Below, piece by piece: positions 36,204-44,741 of a DNA stretch of 64,000 bases. The notes under the pieces were generated by a model that saw nothing but the letters and a program-made list of their open reading frames with translations, searched no databases and was not told the origin of the DNA. This DNA comes from Halopseudomonas sabulinigri (GTDB taxonomy: Bacteria > Pseudomonadota > Gammaproteobacteria > Pseudomonadales > Pseudomonadaceae): the NCBI GenBank assembly GCA_011053055.1, contig DRHT01000052.1:16502-80501 (forward strand), in the 5' to 3' direction. Position numbers and translations under genes: made by a program. Each line of letters opens with the position of its first letter. Position 1 is the first letter of the stretch.

Positions 36204-37355
36204 ATGACCGACCCTCTCTGGATCTGGCAGCAACCTGACTGGCCGCGCTTCACTTGGCAAGCTGAACCGCTTGCTCCGCTGCTGCGCGCCTGTACCCAGG
36301 CGCAAGGTCGGCTGATCGGCATGCTTGGTGCTGTCGGCAATGACACAGAAGCGCAAAGCAGCCTCGATGCCATGCTGCAGAACATCGTTACCTCATCCGC
36401 TATCGAAGGCGAACAGCTGAATGTCGGCTCAGTACGCTCCTCTCTGGCAAAGCGACTGGGAGTAAGCGAGGAGGGCCGAACCACTGCGCGCTCAGAAGGC
36501 TTGGCGCAATTGCTGCTCGACGCCACGCAGGCACATCAGCAGCCATTAGACCTGGAGCGGCTATACGCTTGGCACCGCTGGTTATTCCCGGACGACGACA
36601 GCCTTATTGCACGTCCGCTGCTCATTGGCGCGCTGCGTGGTGATGAGCCCATGCAGGTTGTTTCCGGGCGTCTCGACCGCCCCACCGTGCACTTTGAAGC
36701 GCCACCCCGCGCCGGGCTTGAACAGCAACTGGCCGATTTTCTGGATTGGTTCGAGCGCAGCCGCAGCGACGCCAGCCTCGACCCCTTGCTACGCGCCGGC
36801 ATCGCCCATTTCTGGTTCGTAACCCTGCATCCCTTCGATGACGGTAACGGCAGGCTTACCCGCGCCATAACCGATCTGGCATTGGCTCAGGGAGAGCATC
36901 AAACCATCCGTTTTTACGCCATGTCTGCCAGCATCCTCGACGACCGCGCCGGTTATTACCGCATCCTGGAGGCCAGCCAGAAAGGCCCGCTGGGTATCAC
37001 CGCCTGGCTGCAGTGGTTTCTCGCTACGCTGCTCAATAGCCTGGAGCAGGCACTGGCGCGCATTGACCGCGTGCTGATCAAAGCGCGCTTCTGGCAGACG
37101 TATCGCAGCCAAACCTTTAGCGCCGAGCAGACCAAAGTACTGAACCGCCTACTTGATGGAGGCGAACGCGGTTTTGAGGCAGGTATCAGTGCTGCTCAAT
37201 ATCAGGCCGTAGCCAAGGTATCCAAAGCAACAGCCACTCGCCACCTCAGCGACCTTGTAGCGAAAGGCTGCATCATCCGACTGCCTGGAGGTGGGCGCAG
37301 TACACGCTATCAGGTGAATAACGCAGGCAATGCTGCAACCTACAGTGCTCCATGA
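36204..37355 (+). CDS. Fic family protein (putative AMP-transferase) with winged-helix tail
   Basis: A 383-residue Fic protein. The N-terminal DUF4172-type segment begins WIWQQPDWPRFTW. The inhibitory helix motif S-x-x-x-E-G is present in SSAIEGEQL with Glu68, so this is an N-terminally self-inhibited (class II) Fic. The catalytic loop is HPFDDGNGRLTR with His209 intact, and the flap and Fic core are complete. The C-terminal ~90 residues form a winged helix (ISAAQYQAVAKVSKATATRHL), as in many stand-alone bacterial Fic proteins that probably bind DNA. In-frame ATGs at 36159 and 36192 are possible, but they lie in the repeat cluster and the family homology begins at 36204. The target is unknown. 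Confidence 0.9.
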   Translation: MTDPLWIWQQPDWPRFTWQAEPLAPLLRACTQAQGRLIGMLGAVGNDTEAQSSLDAMLQNIVTSSAIEGEQLNVGSVRSSLAKRLGVSEEGRTTARSEGLAQLLLDATQAHQQPLDLERLYAWHRWLFPDDDSLIARPLLIGALRGDEPMQVVSGRLDRPTVHFEAPPRAGLEQQLADFLDWFERSRSDASLDPLLRAGIAHFWFVTLHPFDDGNGRLTRAITDLALAQGEHQTIRFYAMSASILDDRAGYYRILEASQKGPLGITAWLQWFLATLLNSLEQALARIDRVLIKARFWQTYRSQTFSAEQTKVLNRLLDGGERGFEAGISAAQYQAVAKVSKATATRHLSDLVAKGCIIRLPGGGRSTRYQVNNAGNAATYSAP

Positions 37356-37490
37356 CGTGGCCTCATGGCTAATGGCCGCAATATTATCGTGCTATCAAAC
37401 TAAATTTAGGTACTATCCAGTTAAACCGGGTTCGTAAAATTAGGCCATGCAACTCAGGCCAGTTGACTCAGAATAACGGAAGGACAGGAA

Positions 37491-38261
37491 ATGGATTTCT
37501 CTCCCATCATCGCGCCGCTATGGGGCATGCTCGGCTGGCTTATTCCGCTGATGTTCCTAGCCGGCCTGCTCAAGTCGCCTTGGTTCAAGGGCTATATCGG
37601 TGAGCTGCTGGTGCGGCTATTCGCACATTGGCAGTTGGATAAGCAGGTCTACCGCCGCCTGCATAACGTCACCCTGAATACCCCAGACGGCACCACGCAG
37701 ATCGACCACGTTTTTCTCTCGCCCTATGGCATCTTCGTGCTGGAAACGAAGAACATGAGCGGCTGGATTTTTGGCAGCGAAAAACAGGCCCAGTGGACGC
37801 AGAAGCTCTACAAGCGCAGCTTCAAATTCCAAAACCCGCTGCGGCAAAACTACAAACACCTCAAAGCGATGGAAGCCACGCTGGGCCTCAACCCCCAGCA
37901 CCTGCACTCGGTGATTACCTTTGTTGGCGGCAGCACCTTCAAAACCGAGCTGCCCGCCAACGTGACCCAGGGCATCGGATTTATCCGCTATATCAAATCA
38001 TTCCAGCAACGCGTGTTCAGCGAGGCGGAAGTCGCAGCCATGCTCAAATCCCTTCAAACCGGCCGCCTTGCACCCAGCCTGGCCACGCACCGCGAGCATG
38101 TGCAAAACCTCAAGCGTCGAAATGATCCGACAGCGGAGCGGCAATGTCCGAAGTGTGGCAGTGCTTTGTTGATTCGGACTGTGAAGTCAGGGGCGAAAGC
38201 TGGGCAGCAGTTTTGGGGGTGTTCGGCGTTTCCGAAGTGCCGAATGATGCAAAGCCTTTAA
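37491..38261 (+). CDS. NERD domain nuclease-like protein with topoisomerase-type zinc ribbon
   Basis: A 256-residue protein. A hydrophobic N-terminal segment (residues ~9-27) anchors it in the membrane. The NERD domain follows, with putative nuclease residues in TQIDHVFLSP (Asp) and FVLETKNMSG (Glu-x-Lys), the PD-(D/E)xK arrangement. The C-terminus has a four-Cys zinc ribbon of topoisomerase I type, CPKCG and then CSAFPKC. Such proteins are often found near defence genes and may degrade foreign DNA at the membrane; no function is established. AAGGACAGGAA precedes the ATG. The gene stands alone between fic and the methyltransferase pair and has GC-rich codons like the host genes, unlike the next two genes. 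Confidence 0.88.
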   Translation: MDFSPIIAPLWGMLGWLIPLMFLAGLLKSPWFKGYIGELLVRLFAHWQLDKQVYRRLHNVTLNTPDGTTQIDHVFLSPYGIFVLETKNMSGWIFGSEKQAQWTQKLYKRSFKFQNPLRQNYKHLKAMEATLGLNPQHLHSVITFVGGSTFKTELPANVTQGIGFIRYIKSFQQRVFSEAEVAAMLKSLQTGRLAPSLATHREHVQNLKRRNDPTAERQCPKCGSALLIRTVKSGAKAGQQFWGCSAFPKCRMMQSL

Positions 38262-38617
38262 CATGCGGCCTCCATATCGAACCTGCGCGCGCTCAAAAGC
38301 CTGAGTCAGATAAGCATTTTATTGAGCGGGAAAACAATGAGGTTAGGAATCCAGTTTGACCAGTAAAAAAGCAGAAAATTAATGTTCATCTGCCCCCAAT
38401 TCCTTGCAGAACGCATCACGTCAGCCTTAAAACGATGCAGTTGGAATAGATGGCACCGTATTTTCCACATCTGCTTTAGTCACAACTGATTGTGATAGAT
38501 ATCAAAGTTATGGGATTATTTGATCTACGTGGCTTCGATGTGTGTTGTGTGGGTTTTTATGTTGTGACGCACAAATGACAGGTCTCACGCGGCTGAACTG
38601 GCGATCAATGACTTCCG
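38262..38617. other. Intergenic region at the left edge of the AT-rich island
   Basis: About 356 bases without a supported gene. Base composition turns visibly AT-richer from about 38330. No direct repeat, tRNA or clear attachment site was found. The promoter of the methyltransferase gene should lie in the last ~150 bases, but no strong ribosome site can be named. Confidence 0.5.
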
Positions 38618-39661
38618 ATGAATGGCGATTTCTCAATGACTTATGACTTAACTGCGCTAGATTTATTTTCTGGCTGCGGGGGCTTAACTCAAGGGCTAAA
38701 AAATGCTGGCTACAAGGTGATCGGCGCAGTAGAGATCAATGAAAAAGCGCGACATACCTATTCTTTGAATCATGGTGACGTTCCTCTGGTTGGTACGGAT
38801 ATAAAGGGTGTGAACGCAGATGACCTGATGAGTTTATTAGGCATAAATGTAGGTGAGCTAGATTTGCTCGCAGGCTGTCCCCCATGCCAAGGTTTTTCGA
38901 CAATGCGTTCACGGAATGGACGCGAACCTGTAGCTGATGATCGAAATTTTCTTATAGACGAGTTCGCCAGAATCGCTTTCGCGACGATGCCTAAAATGAT
39001 AATGATGGAAAATGTTCCCTCGCTTGCAAAGTTTGAGCGTTTCACCGACTTTGTAGAGCGTCTTACTAAGGCCGGGTATACCGTAATACACAAGGTATTA
39101 GATGTCTCTAAGTTCGGTGTCCCTCAGCGGCGTAAGCGCTTGATTTTGTCCGCTAGTAGAGTTGGCGCCGCTGCATTGGCTGAAGATTTTTCTGGAAAAG
39201 TCACGGTAAGAGATACAATCGAACAGCTACCGCAAGCTGGAACTAGCGGAGATTCTGCACATGACTACTCATCTCCTAGGCGAAGCGAAAAGGTAAAAGC
39301 TCTTATTGCAGCTATTCCAAAAGATGGTGGTAGTAGGGATAGCTTACCGATGGAGATGCGCCTCAAATGTCACTTGAGAACGAATGGCTTCAATGATGTG
39401 TACGGAAGAATGCGGTGGGATGAAATATCTCCAACAATTACAAGCGGTTGTATAAATCCTTCTAAAGGCCGCTTCTTGCATCCAGAAGAAGATAGGCCTA
39501 TAACCCTTAGAGAGGCGGCCTTGTTACAAGGTTTTCCAGTTACGTACAAGTTTGATATTTCACATGGTAAAGAAGCAATCAGTTTAATGATTGGCAATGC
39601 TCTTCCGCCTCCGTTTATTGCAGCTCATGGAAGAGCGATGGCGAAGATGTTAATGCGATGA
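38618..39661 (+). CDS. DNA C5-cytosine methyltransferase
   Basis: A 347-residue type II-like 5-methylcytosine methyltransferase. The motifs are in canonical order: I DLFSGCGGLTQGL (residue 15 on), IV GCPPCQGFS with the catalytic Cys90, VI ENVPS (131-135), VIII VPQRRKRL, IX LREAALLQGFP and X GNALPPPF. The target recognition region between VIII and IX is about 100 residues, so it recognises one specific site. ATG 38618 or ATG 38636 (MTYDLTALD) could be the start; neither has a strong ribosome site. Its stop overlaps the ATPase gene by ATGA. Codons are AT-richer than in the flanking genes, a sign of transfer. No dedicated restriction endonuclease follows, so the partner is the ATPase. Confidence 0.93.
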   Translation: MNGDFSMTYDLTALDLFSGCGGLTQGLKNAGYKVIGAVEINEKARHTYSLNHGDVPLVGTDIKGVNADDLMSLLGINVGELDLLAGCPPCQGFSTMRSRNGREPVADDRNFLIDEFARIAFATMPKMIMMENVPSLAKFERFTDFVERLTKAGYTVIHKVLDVSKFGVPQRRKRLILSASRVGAAALAEDFSGKVTVRDTIEQLPQAGTSGDSAHDYSSPRRSEKVKALIAAIPKDGGSRDSLPMEMRLKCHLRTNGFNDVYGRMRWDEISPTITSGCINPSKGRFLHPEEDRPITLREAALLQGFPVTYKFDISHGKEAISLMIGNALPPPFIAAHGRAMAKMLMR

Positions 39662-41406
39662 GTAAATCTCAAGAGCTTATCGGTCAGATTAAGAAAAGTT
39701 TTATTAACAAAGATTTTGACAAGTTTATCCATGAAATAAATTTCCCCAACTTTAAAAGTTTTGCGGCCAACACGAAAATTAAATTTAACTTTCCCGTTAC
39801 GGTGGTGGTCGGCCCAAACGGCGGAGGTAAAAGCTCGTTGCTCCAGGCTGCTTGGGGAATGCCGCTAAAATTTAGCACTTCGCGATTCTGGTTTTCTACC
39901 CCAGTAGATCCGATAGGTTTTGGTAAGGGGCGGCAGAATAGATATTGGTACTCCCATTATATAAAAAATATCGACCAGACTGTTCAATGCCGCAAAATGA
40001 GCGGGCTTAAAAGGCACGGATATTGGGAGCCTACCCGACCTGCCCAAAAAGAAAATATGAGCAAAATGCCGCCAAAAACCGCGAAAAACATGGCATATAT
40101 GAGCGATACTGGGGATAGGTGGAGCCAGGTTGAACGCATACCGCATTATATTAATTCAAAGAACGACTCCAGCGCATTTGAAAGGTATTTTCACTCAGCC
40201 GAAAGTTCTACATTGGAAAAAAGACAAGACAGGTTTGTAAAGTATTCTCGTCAACTTAAAATTGCGATCGACACGAAAAGTCAAAAGCTTAGCTATTATC
40301 GTAAGGAGCGGATTAAAGAAAATTTTGATATTAGCCCAGATAAGCTTTCTGCGATAAACTCTATTTTGCAAAAAAAGTATAAATCGGCCAGATATATCAA
40401 TCATTCACTGTATGATCGTAACTTCTCAGGCAGTGTTATATTTGAAACCGAGGAGCGAAGTTACTCGGAATGTTTTGCGGGAAGCGGAGAGTTGGCGGTG
40501 GTGAATTACGTTTTATCTCTCGGAAAGGTGAATAAATATGATTTGGTTCTTTTAGATGAGCCCGAAACATCGCTTCACCCAGGCGCACAGGCTAGGCTTC
40601 TAGAGTATATTTTAGAAATAACCAAGAAAAAGTATTTGCAAGTTATAATTTCATCGCATGCTCCAACCTTTGTTGAGTTGTTGCCAGCTGAAGCGCTGAT
40701 TGTTCTAGACGAAACTCCGGGCGGGGTTACGGCCAGAAATGAACCAACTAAAGCATCCGCGTTTCATCGATTAGGCCACATTGAAAGCAATAAGATCACG
40801 CTGATTACAGAGGACGTTTTATTGGAGGCCTTAACTAAGAGGTCGTTGAAGTATATACCGATAGAGCTGAAAAGAAAGGTTGTGGTGGTCGCTGCTGAAG
40901 TAGGTGCGTCCGAGATGCTATCGAATCAGGCGCGAGCGTATGCGCAAGCCGAGGCTGCTGTGATAATGGTGCTTGACGGAGACCAGAGAAAGATTGGTGA
41001 AGTTATTGATCTGGATCCAGCGCTTCTGTCCCAGAAAGTGATCGAGGAGAGCGTTGCACTTTTAAAAGATAATAATGTCTCTATTGTGGGAACGCGTCAA
41101 GATTTGGGAAAATGGATAAGTTGGTGTAAAGGCCATGTTTTATTTATCGATGAAACTTGTCCGGAAGAAATATTTTTAGAGATTCTTAACTCCTCCCACC
41201 CGCTCCTCAGTAATCCAAAAGCCACTAATGGTAAGTTCAAAGAGGCTGTGAGGAATGAACTTCATAAGATTAGTGCGCAAAGAACTCTCTCAGCTCAAGC
41301 GATTTTGTTTGACTATCTATTGGGTAAAGAATGCGAAGGCTCAAAAGTTGATAAAAAAATTAAGTCGCTTGCAACTAGCTTGGAAAAAAAATTAAAAAAA
41401 CTTTAA
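39658..41406 (+). CDS. OLD-like ATPase with TOPRIM-type nuclease region
   Basis: A 582-residue AAA/ABC-type ATPase. The N-terminal domain has Walker A GPNGGGKSS (residues 52-60), an ABC-like signature GSGE (275-278), Walker B LVLLDEPETSLHP (296-308) and the H-loop ISSHAP (331-336). Residues ~110-260 are an insertion rich in Lys and Tyr, predicted as helical. The C-terminal part resembles a TOPRIM fold: ITEDVLLEALTKR supplies the first acidic position (Glu385), GASEM follows, and VLDGDQ (Asp440, Asp442) is the DxD pair. OLD-family proteins with this layout are metal-dependent nucleases in anti-phage systems. The start overlaps the methyltransferase stop (ATGA), so the two are translationally coupled. 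Function is inferred. Confidence 0.8.
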   Translation: MSKSQELIGQIKKSFINKDFDKFIHEINFPNFKSFAANTKIKFNFPVTVVVGPNGGGKSSLLQAAWGMPLKFSTSRFWFSTPVDPIGFGKGRQNRYWYSHYIKNIDQTVQCRKMSGLKRHGYWEPTRPAQKENMSKMPPKTAKNMAYMSDTGDRWSQVERIPHYINSKNDSSAFERYFHSAESSTLEKRQDRFVKYSRQLKIAIDTKSQKLSYYRKERIKENFDISPDKLSAINSILQKKYKSARYINHSLYDRNFSGSVIFETEERSYSECFAGSGELAVVNYVLSLGKVNKYDLVLLDEPETSLHPGAQARLLEYILEITKKKYLQVIISSHAPTFVELLPAEALIVLDETPGGVTARNEPTKASAFHRLGHIESNKITLITEDVLLEALTKRSLKYIPIELKRKVVVVAAEVGASEMLSNQARAYAQAEAAVIMVLDGDQRKIGEVIDLDPALLSQKVIEESVALLKDNNVSIVGTRQDLGKWISWCKGHVLFIDETCPEEIFLEILNSSHPLLSNPKATNGKFKEAVRNELHKISAQRTLSAQAILFDYLLGKECEGSKVDKKIKSLATSLEKKLKKL

Positions 41407-41819
41407 AGGGTTGGTTGATAGAGGATTTTACTAGCGCCCGGAATTAAGTTTCATGTGGATGGGCGATGCGTTTTATTAAAGTTAGATGGGTTGCTCATCC
41501 TACTTTAGAGCTATTGCTAAAGCTTGGCTGCGAGAGATCGGCAATTTTCTAGGAAAACGGCCGCTCGAAAGTTGCCAGTTCAATGTGTCAGATTGCTAGG
41601 TCTTAATCGTTTGCAGACCCCGAATTAGCACTGCAGAATTTTATTACCCGGATTACGCTCATATCCACATATAGCGTTGAGTACCGATAGGCGCCTCAAC
41701 TTCAGCCAATTATGCTTGTCCATCCTACGCTACGCTCGACTTTATCCCGCATACAGCGCCTCTAGGCATGCAGTAATCCTCTCGCTCTTAGCACCGTACG
41801 TTAACTTGGTTTTGCTTCC
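41407..41819. other. Intergenic region at the right edge of the AT-rich island
   Basis: About 413 bases without a supported gene. Composition goes from AT-rich back to host-like between about 41500 and 41820. I found no terminator with a clear U-run after the ATPase gene and no repeat matching the left edge at 38262-38617. Confidence 0.5.
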
Positions 41820-42482
41820 TCAATCCTCCCACTGCGCATCCCGCCGGGTAATACAAGCCGCCAACAACGCCTCCAACGACGCCTGCAACTCCTGCATAAA
41901 TACATTACTGTCCTCACCCGGAGTCAGCGCTTCACCAATCACCACATCACAGTTGAACGGCACCAGCATGGATTCGCCTTTGGGCAGAGCGCGGCCGAGG
42001 CCGTGCATGGCGATGGGGGTGACGGTGGTGCCGGGGTGGCTGCGGGCTAGGTGGTAGATGCCTTTGCGCAGTGGTTGCAGTTGTTCGGCTTCGCCGCGGC
42101 TGCCTTCAGGGAAGAGCAGCAGGATTTCTTCGTTGGCGAGTGCCTGTTGGCAGAGGTCAAACACCTTTTCCTTGTCGACCTGGCTTTGCCGGTCGAGCGG
42201 GATGATGCCGATGACGTTGAGCGATAGCCAGGCGGTAAAACGGTTGCGCAGGAAGTAGTCGGCGGCGGCGACCGGGCGTACGCGGTGCAACTGGCTGAGC
42301 GGGTAGAGCGCCATCAGCACCAGTGTATCTAGGTGGCTGTTGTGGTTGGCTGCGAGGATCGCCGGCCCGCGTGCGGGCAGGCGCTGTACGGAGTAAATGT
42401 TGAGCCCCAGCAGCAGATACACCACGGGTTTGACGATCAGCATAAAAAACAGCCGCTTAGGCAGACGCTTAAAAAATGACAT
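41820..42482 (-). CDS. Lysophospholipid acyltransferase family protein (PlsC-like)
   Basis: A 220-residue membrane-associated acyltransferase. The catalytic H-x4-D motif is in AANHNSHLDTLVLM, and the lipid-binding FPEGSRGE motif is present, so it fits acylation of lysophosphatidic acid or a related lipid with acyl-CoA or acyl-ACP. One N-terminal hydrophobic helix (LFFMLIVKPVVYLLLGL) anchors it. The ATG at 42482 (MSFFKRLP) lies just seven bases after the CDP-diglyceride synthase stop and is better than one overlapping it. It is the last gene of a four-gene lipid operon resembling the PA2536-PA2541 block. It is an accessory copy beside the usual plsC, judging by its association. Confidence 0.9.
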   Translation of the reverse strand: MSFFKRLPKRLFFMLIVKPVVYLLLGLNIYSVQRLPARGPAILAANHNSHLDTLVLMALYPLSQLHRVRPVAAADYFLRNRFTAWLSLNVIGIIPLDRQSQVDKEKVFDLCQQALANEEILLLFPEGSRGEAEQLQPLRKGIYHLARSHPGTTVTPIAMHGLGRALPKGESMLVPFNCDVVIGEALTPGEDSNVFMQELQASLEALLAACITRRDAQWED

Positions 42483-42489
42483 GGCGGCC

Positions 42490-43446
42490 TCAGTAGCTGG
42501 TGTAAACAAGAAAGTGGAAGAACAGCGGCGCGGTGTACATCAGGCTGTCGATACGGTCGAGAATACCGCCGTGGCCGGGAATCAGCTGGCTGGTGTCCTT
42601 GATGCGCAGGTCACGCTTGACCGCAGAGATGGTCAGATCGCCGATAAAGCCCGCGATGCCGATCAGCAGGCCGGCGGCCAGCCCCTGCCAGAAACTCAGT
42701 GGCGTGAGCCAGGGTGCGAGCATGCCGCCCAGCAGCGTGGTGGTGGCTACGCCGCCAAGAAAACCAGCCCAGGTTTTGTTGGGGCTGATGGTGGGCACTA
42801 TCTTGCGCTCGCCAAACTTCTTACCCCAGATGTACTGCGCTACATCGTTGAACTGGGTGAGGAAGACCAGATACAGCACCAGACCGACGCCGCCACCGGA
42901 CGCATTTTGATCGGCTGGCAGCATCAGCAGATAGGCCACGTGGCTGATGGCGAATACGGTGGTCATGATTGCCCATTGGTAGGAGCCCACCGCGCGGATA
43001 AAGCCCTTGGTTTCGCCCAGCATCAGCAGGCCGAAGGGGATCAGCAGGAACAGGTACACCGGAATAAACACGATGAACATGCCGTACCAGTCGGTGGCAA
43101 TCCAGTAATACTGCAGCGGCACCATCAGGTAGAGCGCGAGGATCAGGCGGCGGTCGGTGATGCGTACGGGCAAGATCGAGAATATTTCCCGCAGCGCAAT
43201 AAAGCTGAGTAAGGCGAAGAAAATCAGCGAGGCGACCTGGCCAATCATCAGTGCGGTAAACACCACCGCGACCATGACCCACCAGGAGTTAATGCGCTGT
43301 TTGAGTTCCAGATGCGCTTCCGGGCTGAGGCGTGAGCGCAGGCGCCACTGGGTGATGGAGGCCACCACTAGCATTGCCAGCACTACCAGCATGGCCCCAA
43401 GTGCATTGGGGGTGAGGTCGAGCATAAAGGCCAGGCCGATATCCAT
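42490..43446 (-). CDS. Phosphatidate cytidylyltransferase-like (CdsA family)
   Basis: A 318-residue CDP-diacylglycerol synthase family protein with about eight membrane segments. The C-terminal signature is KRDLRIKDTSQLIPGHGGILDRIDS, in which the Asp and the PGHGG turn match the active site of CdsA. It would convert phosphatidic acid and CTP to CDP-diacylglycerol. The ATG at 43446 (MDIGLAFM) is two bases from the stop of the upstream CDP-alcohol transferase; a longer frame runs into that gene. Together with the acyltransferase and the CDP-alcohol transferase it forms a complete short route from lysophosphatidate to a phospholipid. The group is probably a second, non-essential set of enzymes. 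Confidence 0.92.
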   Translation of the reverse strand: MDIGLAFMLDLTPNALGAMLVVLAMLVVASITQWRLRSRLSPEAHLELKQRINSWWVMVAVVFTALMIGQVASLIFFALLSFIALREIFSILPVRITDRRLILALYLMVPLQYYWIATDWYGMFIVFIPVYLFLLIPFGLLMLGETKGFIRAVGSYQWAIMTTVFAISHVAYLLMLPADQNASGGGVGLVLYLVFLTQFNDVAQYIWGKKFGERKIVPTISPNKTWAGFLGGVATTTLLGGMLAPWLTPLSFWQGLAAGLLIGIAGFIGDLTISAVKRDLRIKDTSQLIPGHGGILDRIDSLMYTAPLFFHFLVYTSY

Positions 43447-43447
43447 C

Positions 43448-44110
43448 TTAGTTGGCTCCACGTTGTTGCAGGCGCAGATAGGCGCCAATCAGGCGGCGCA
43501 TCGCGGTCATCGCGCTACCCACCACCAGCAGGATCAGGCTGATCCAGAGCACCATGCCGTAGTGCCCCCAGAAGATTTCCAATGCGCTAATCACCGCAGC
43601 CACGGTGATCAGCGCCATGCGTTGCTGCTTGGCCATCGGGCCGCGAAAATCTGCGGGCAGGCCGAGCGAGACGCCCAGCACGCGGATATAAGCCGTCATG
43701 ACCGCCAGCAAGGCGCCGAGCCAGGCAAGCCACATGGCGCTAGGGTAATCTGGCAGCGCAAAGCCGCAGGCGATGATCAGCAACGGATCGGCTATGCGGT
43801 CAGGCACATCGTTGAACAGCTCGCCGGCCAGCGTTTGCTTGCCACCTTCCATCGCGACCATGCCATCGAACAGGTTGCACAGCAGGCGCAATTGAATCAG
43901 CAGCGCAGCGGCCAGAAACCACAGTGAGCGCTCACCCGCTAGCGCCTGCCCGGCCATCACCAGCGCAGCGCCGCCGCCCAGGGCAAAGACCACACTGAGC
44001 ACCGATATCTGGTTGGGCGTGACACTGCGGCGACTGAGCCAGGCTGCGAAGCGTCGCATCAGTTGCTGATCGCGAATCTTCAAGGGGCGGCGGTTGCTGA
44101 GGTCGGTCAT
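43448..44110 (-). CDS. CDP-alcohol phosphatidyltransferase family protein with altered motif
   Basis: A 220-residue membrane enzyme of the CDP-alcohol phosphatidyltransferase family with about six spans. The canonical motif D-x2-DG-x2-AR-x8-G-x3-D-x3-D appears as NLFDGMVAME, then GELFNDVPD, so the first Asp is Asn, the Arg is Met, and the third Asp is Asn, while the second and last Asp remain. The changes may mark a subfamily with a different metal arrangement or alcohol acceptor. It would take CDP-diacylglycerol from the downstream CdsA-like enzyme. The 3' end lies one base from that gene's start. The start ATG is three bases after the stop of the small membrane protein gene. Confidence 0.88.
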   Translation of the reverse strand: MTDLSNRRPLKIRDQQLMRRFAAWLSRRSVTPNQISVLSVVFALGGGAALVMAGQALAGERSLWFLAAALLIQLRLLCNLFDGMVAMEGGKQTLAGELFNDVPDRIADPLLIIACGFALPDYPSAMWLAWLGALLAVMTAYIRVLGVSLGLPADFRGPMAKQQRMALITVAAVISALEIFWGHYGMVLWISLILLVVGSAMTAMRRLIGAYLRLQQRGAN

Positions 44111-44113
44111 GGT

Positions 44114-44509
44114 TTACTGCTCCGAAGAACTGGCGCTGGCATCACGCGCCAGCGAAAAAGTGAGATACAGGCAATAGGCAAAGGCCAATGCGCTGGGCGG
44201 CAATATGGTGGCCCAAAGCGCGGGCGTGGCATTGGCAGTATGGGCTAACCAAAGTGCGCTGAAGCTGACCGATACGATCAGCAGGGGCGGCAGAATGATG
44301 CGTAATACAGGGCCGGGCAGGCGTTCAAATAAGGCATTGGCGCAGGCAGCCATCAACAGAGTAAGAACGGCGCTGGCGGAGCCTTGCAGTAAACCGGCGA
44401 TCAGCGCTTCCTGATGGCCCGCCGACCAGTTGGCTAGCAGCGCCCAACCACCCCAGAGTAGAAAGGCCAATGCAGCGGCAGCCAGGCGGCCAGGCGCGAC
44501 GGCACTCAT
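44114..44509 (-). CDS. Small four-helix membrane protein of the lipid operon
   Basis: A 131-residue protein with four predicted membrane spans and no recognised motif. The segments are LAAAALAFLLWGGWALLA, ALIAGLLQGSASAVLTLLMA, VLRIILPPLLIVSVSFSALW and WATILPPSALAFAYCLYLTF. The ATG at 44509 (MSAVAPGR) gives a sensible first span; a 24-codon longer version is possible. As the first gene of the operon it may be an accessory or flippase-like component of phospholipid synthesis, inferred only from position. Confidence 0.75.
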   Translation of the reverse strand: MSAVAPGRLAAAALAFLLWGGWALLANWSAGHQEALIAGLLQGSASAVLTLLMAACANALFERLPGPVLRIILPPLLIVSVSFSALWLAHTANATPALWATILPPSALAFAYCLYLTFSLARDASASSSEQ

Positions 44510-44741
44510 CGCGTCTGGCCTGTTGCACAGGGCATTGTGTGAGTATTCAAGGACGCTGAGAAGGTAAGCGGCAGGGAGCAAAAGAAGCGCTGTACTGGCA
44601 AAAGGAGCATGCCCTGAAATCCTGTTCGATCGGCAATCAAGAGGAGCAGCTTAACGCATATGCTGAGCAGCGCACGAGTGCGCGCTGTTCAGGCTGTGAC
44701 GGTCATCATGCGGTATAGAGCAATGCGGCGCGGGTTTTAAC

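Noticed and set aside
38618..39661. Reading the methyltransferase as a house-keeping Dcm orphan
   Set aside because: The AT-rich composition and the 4-base overlap with the ATPase argue for a two-gene mobile unit instead.
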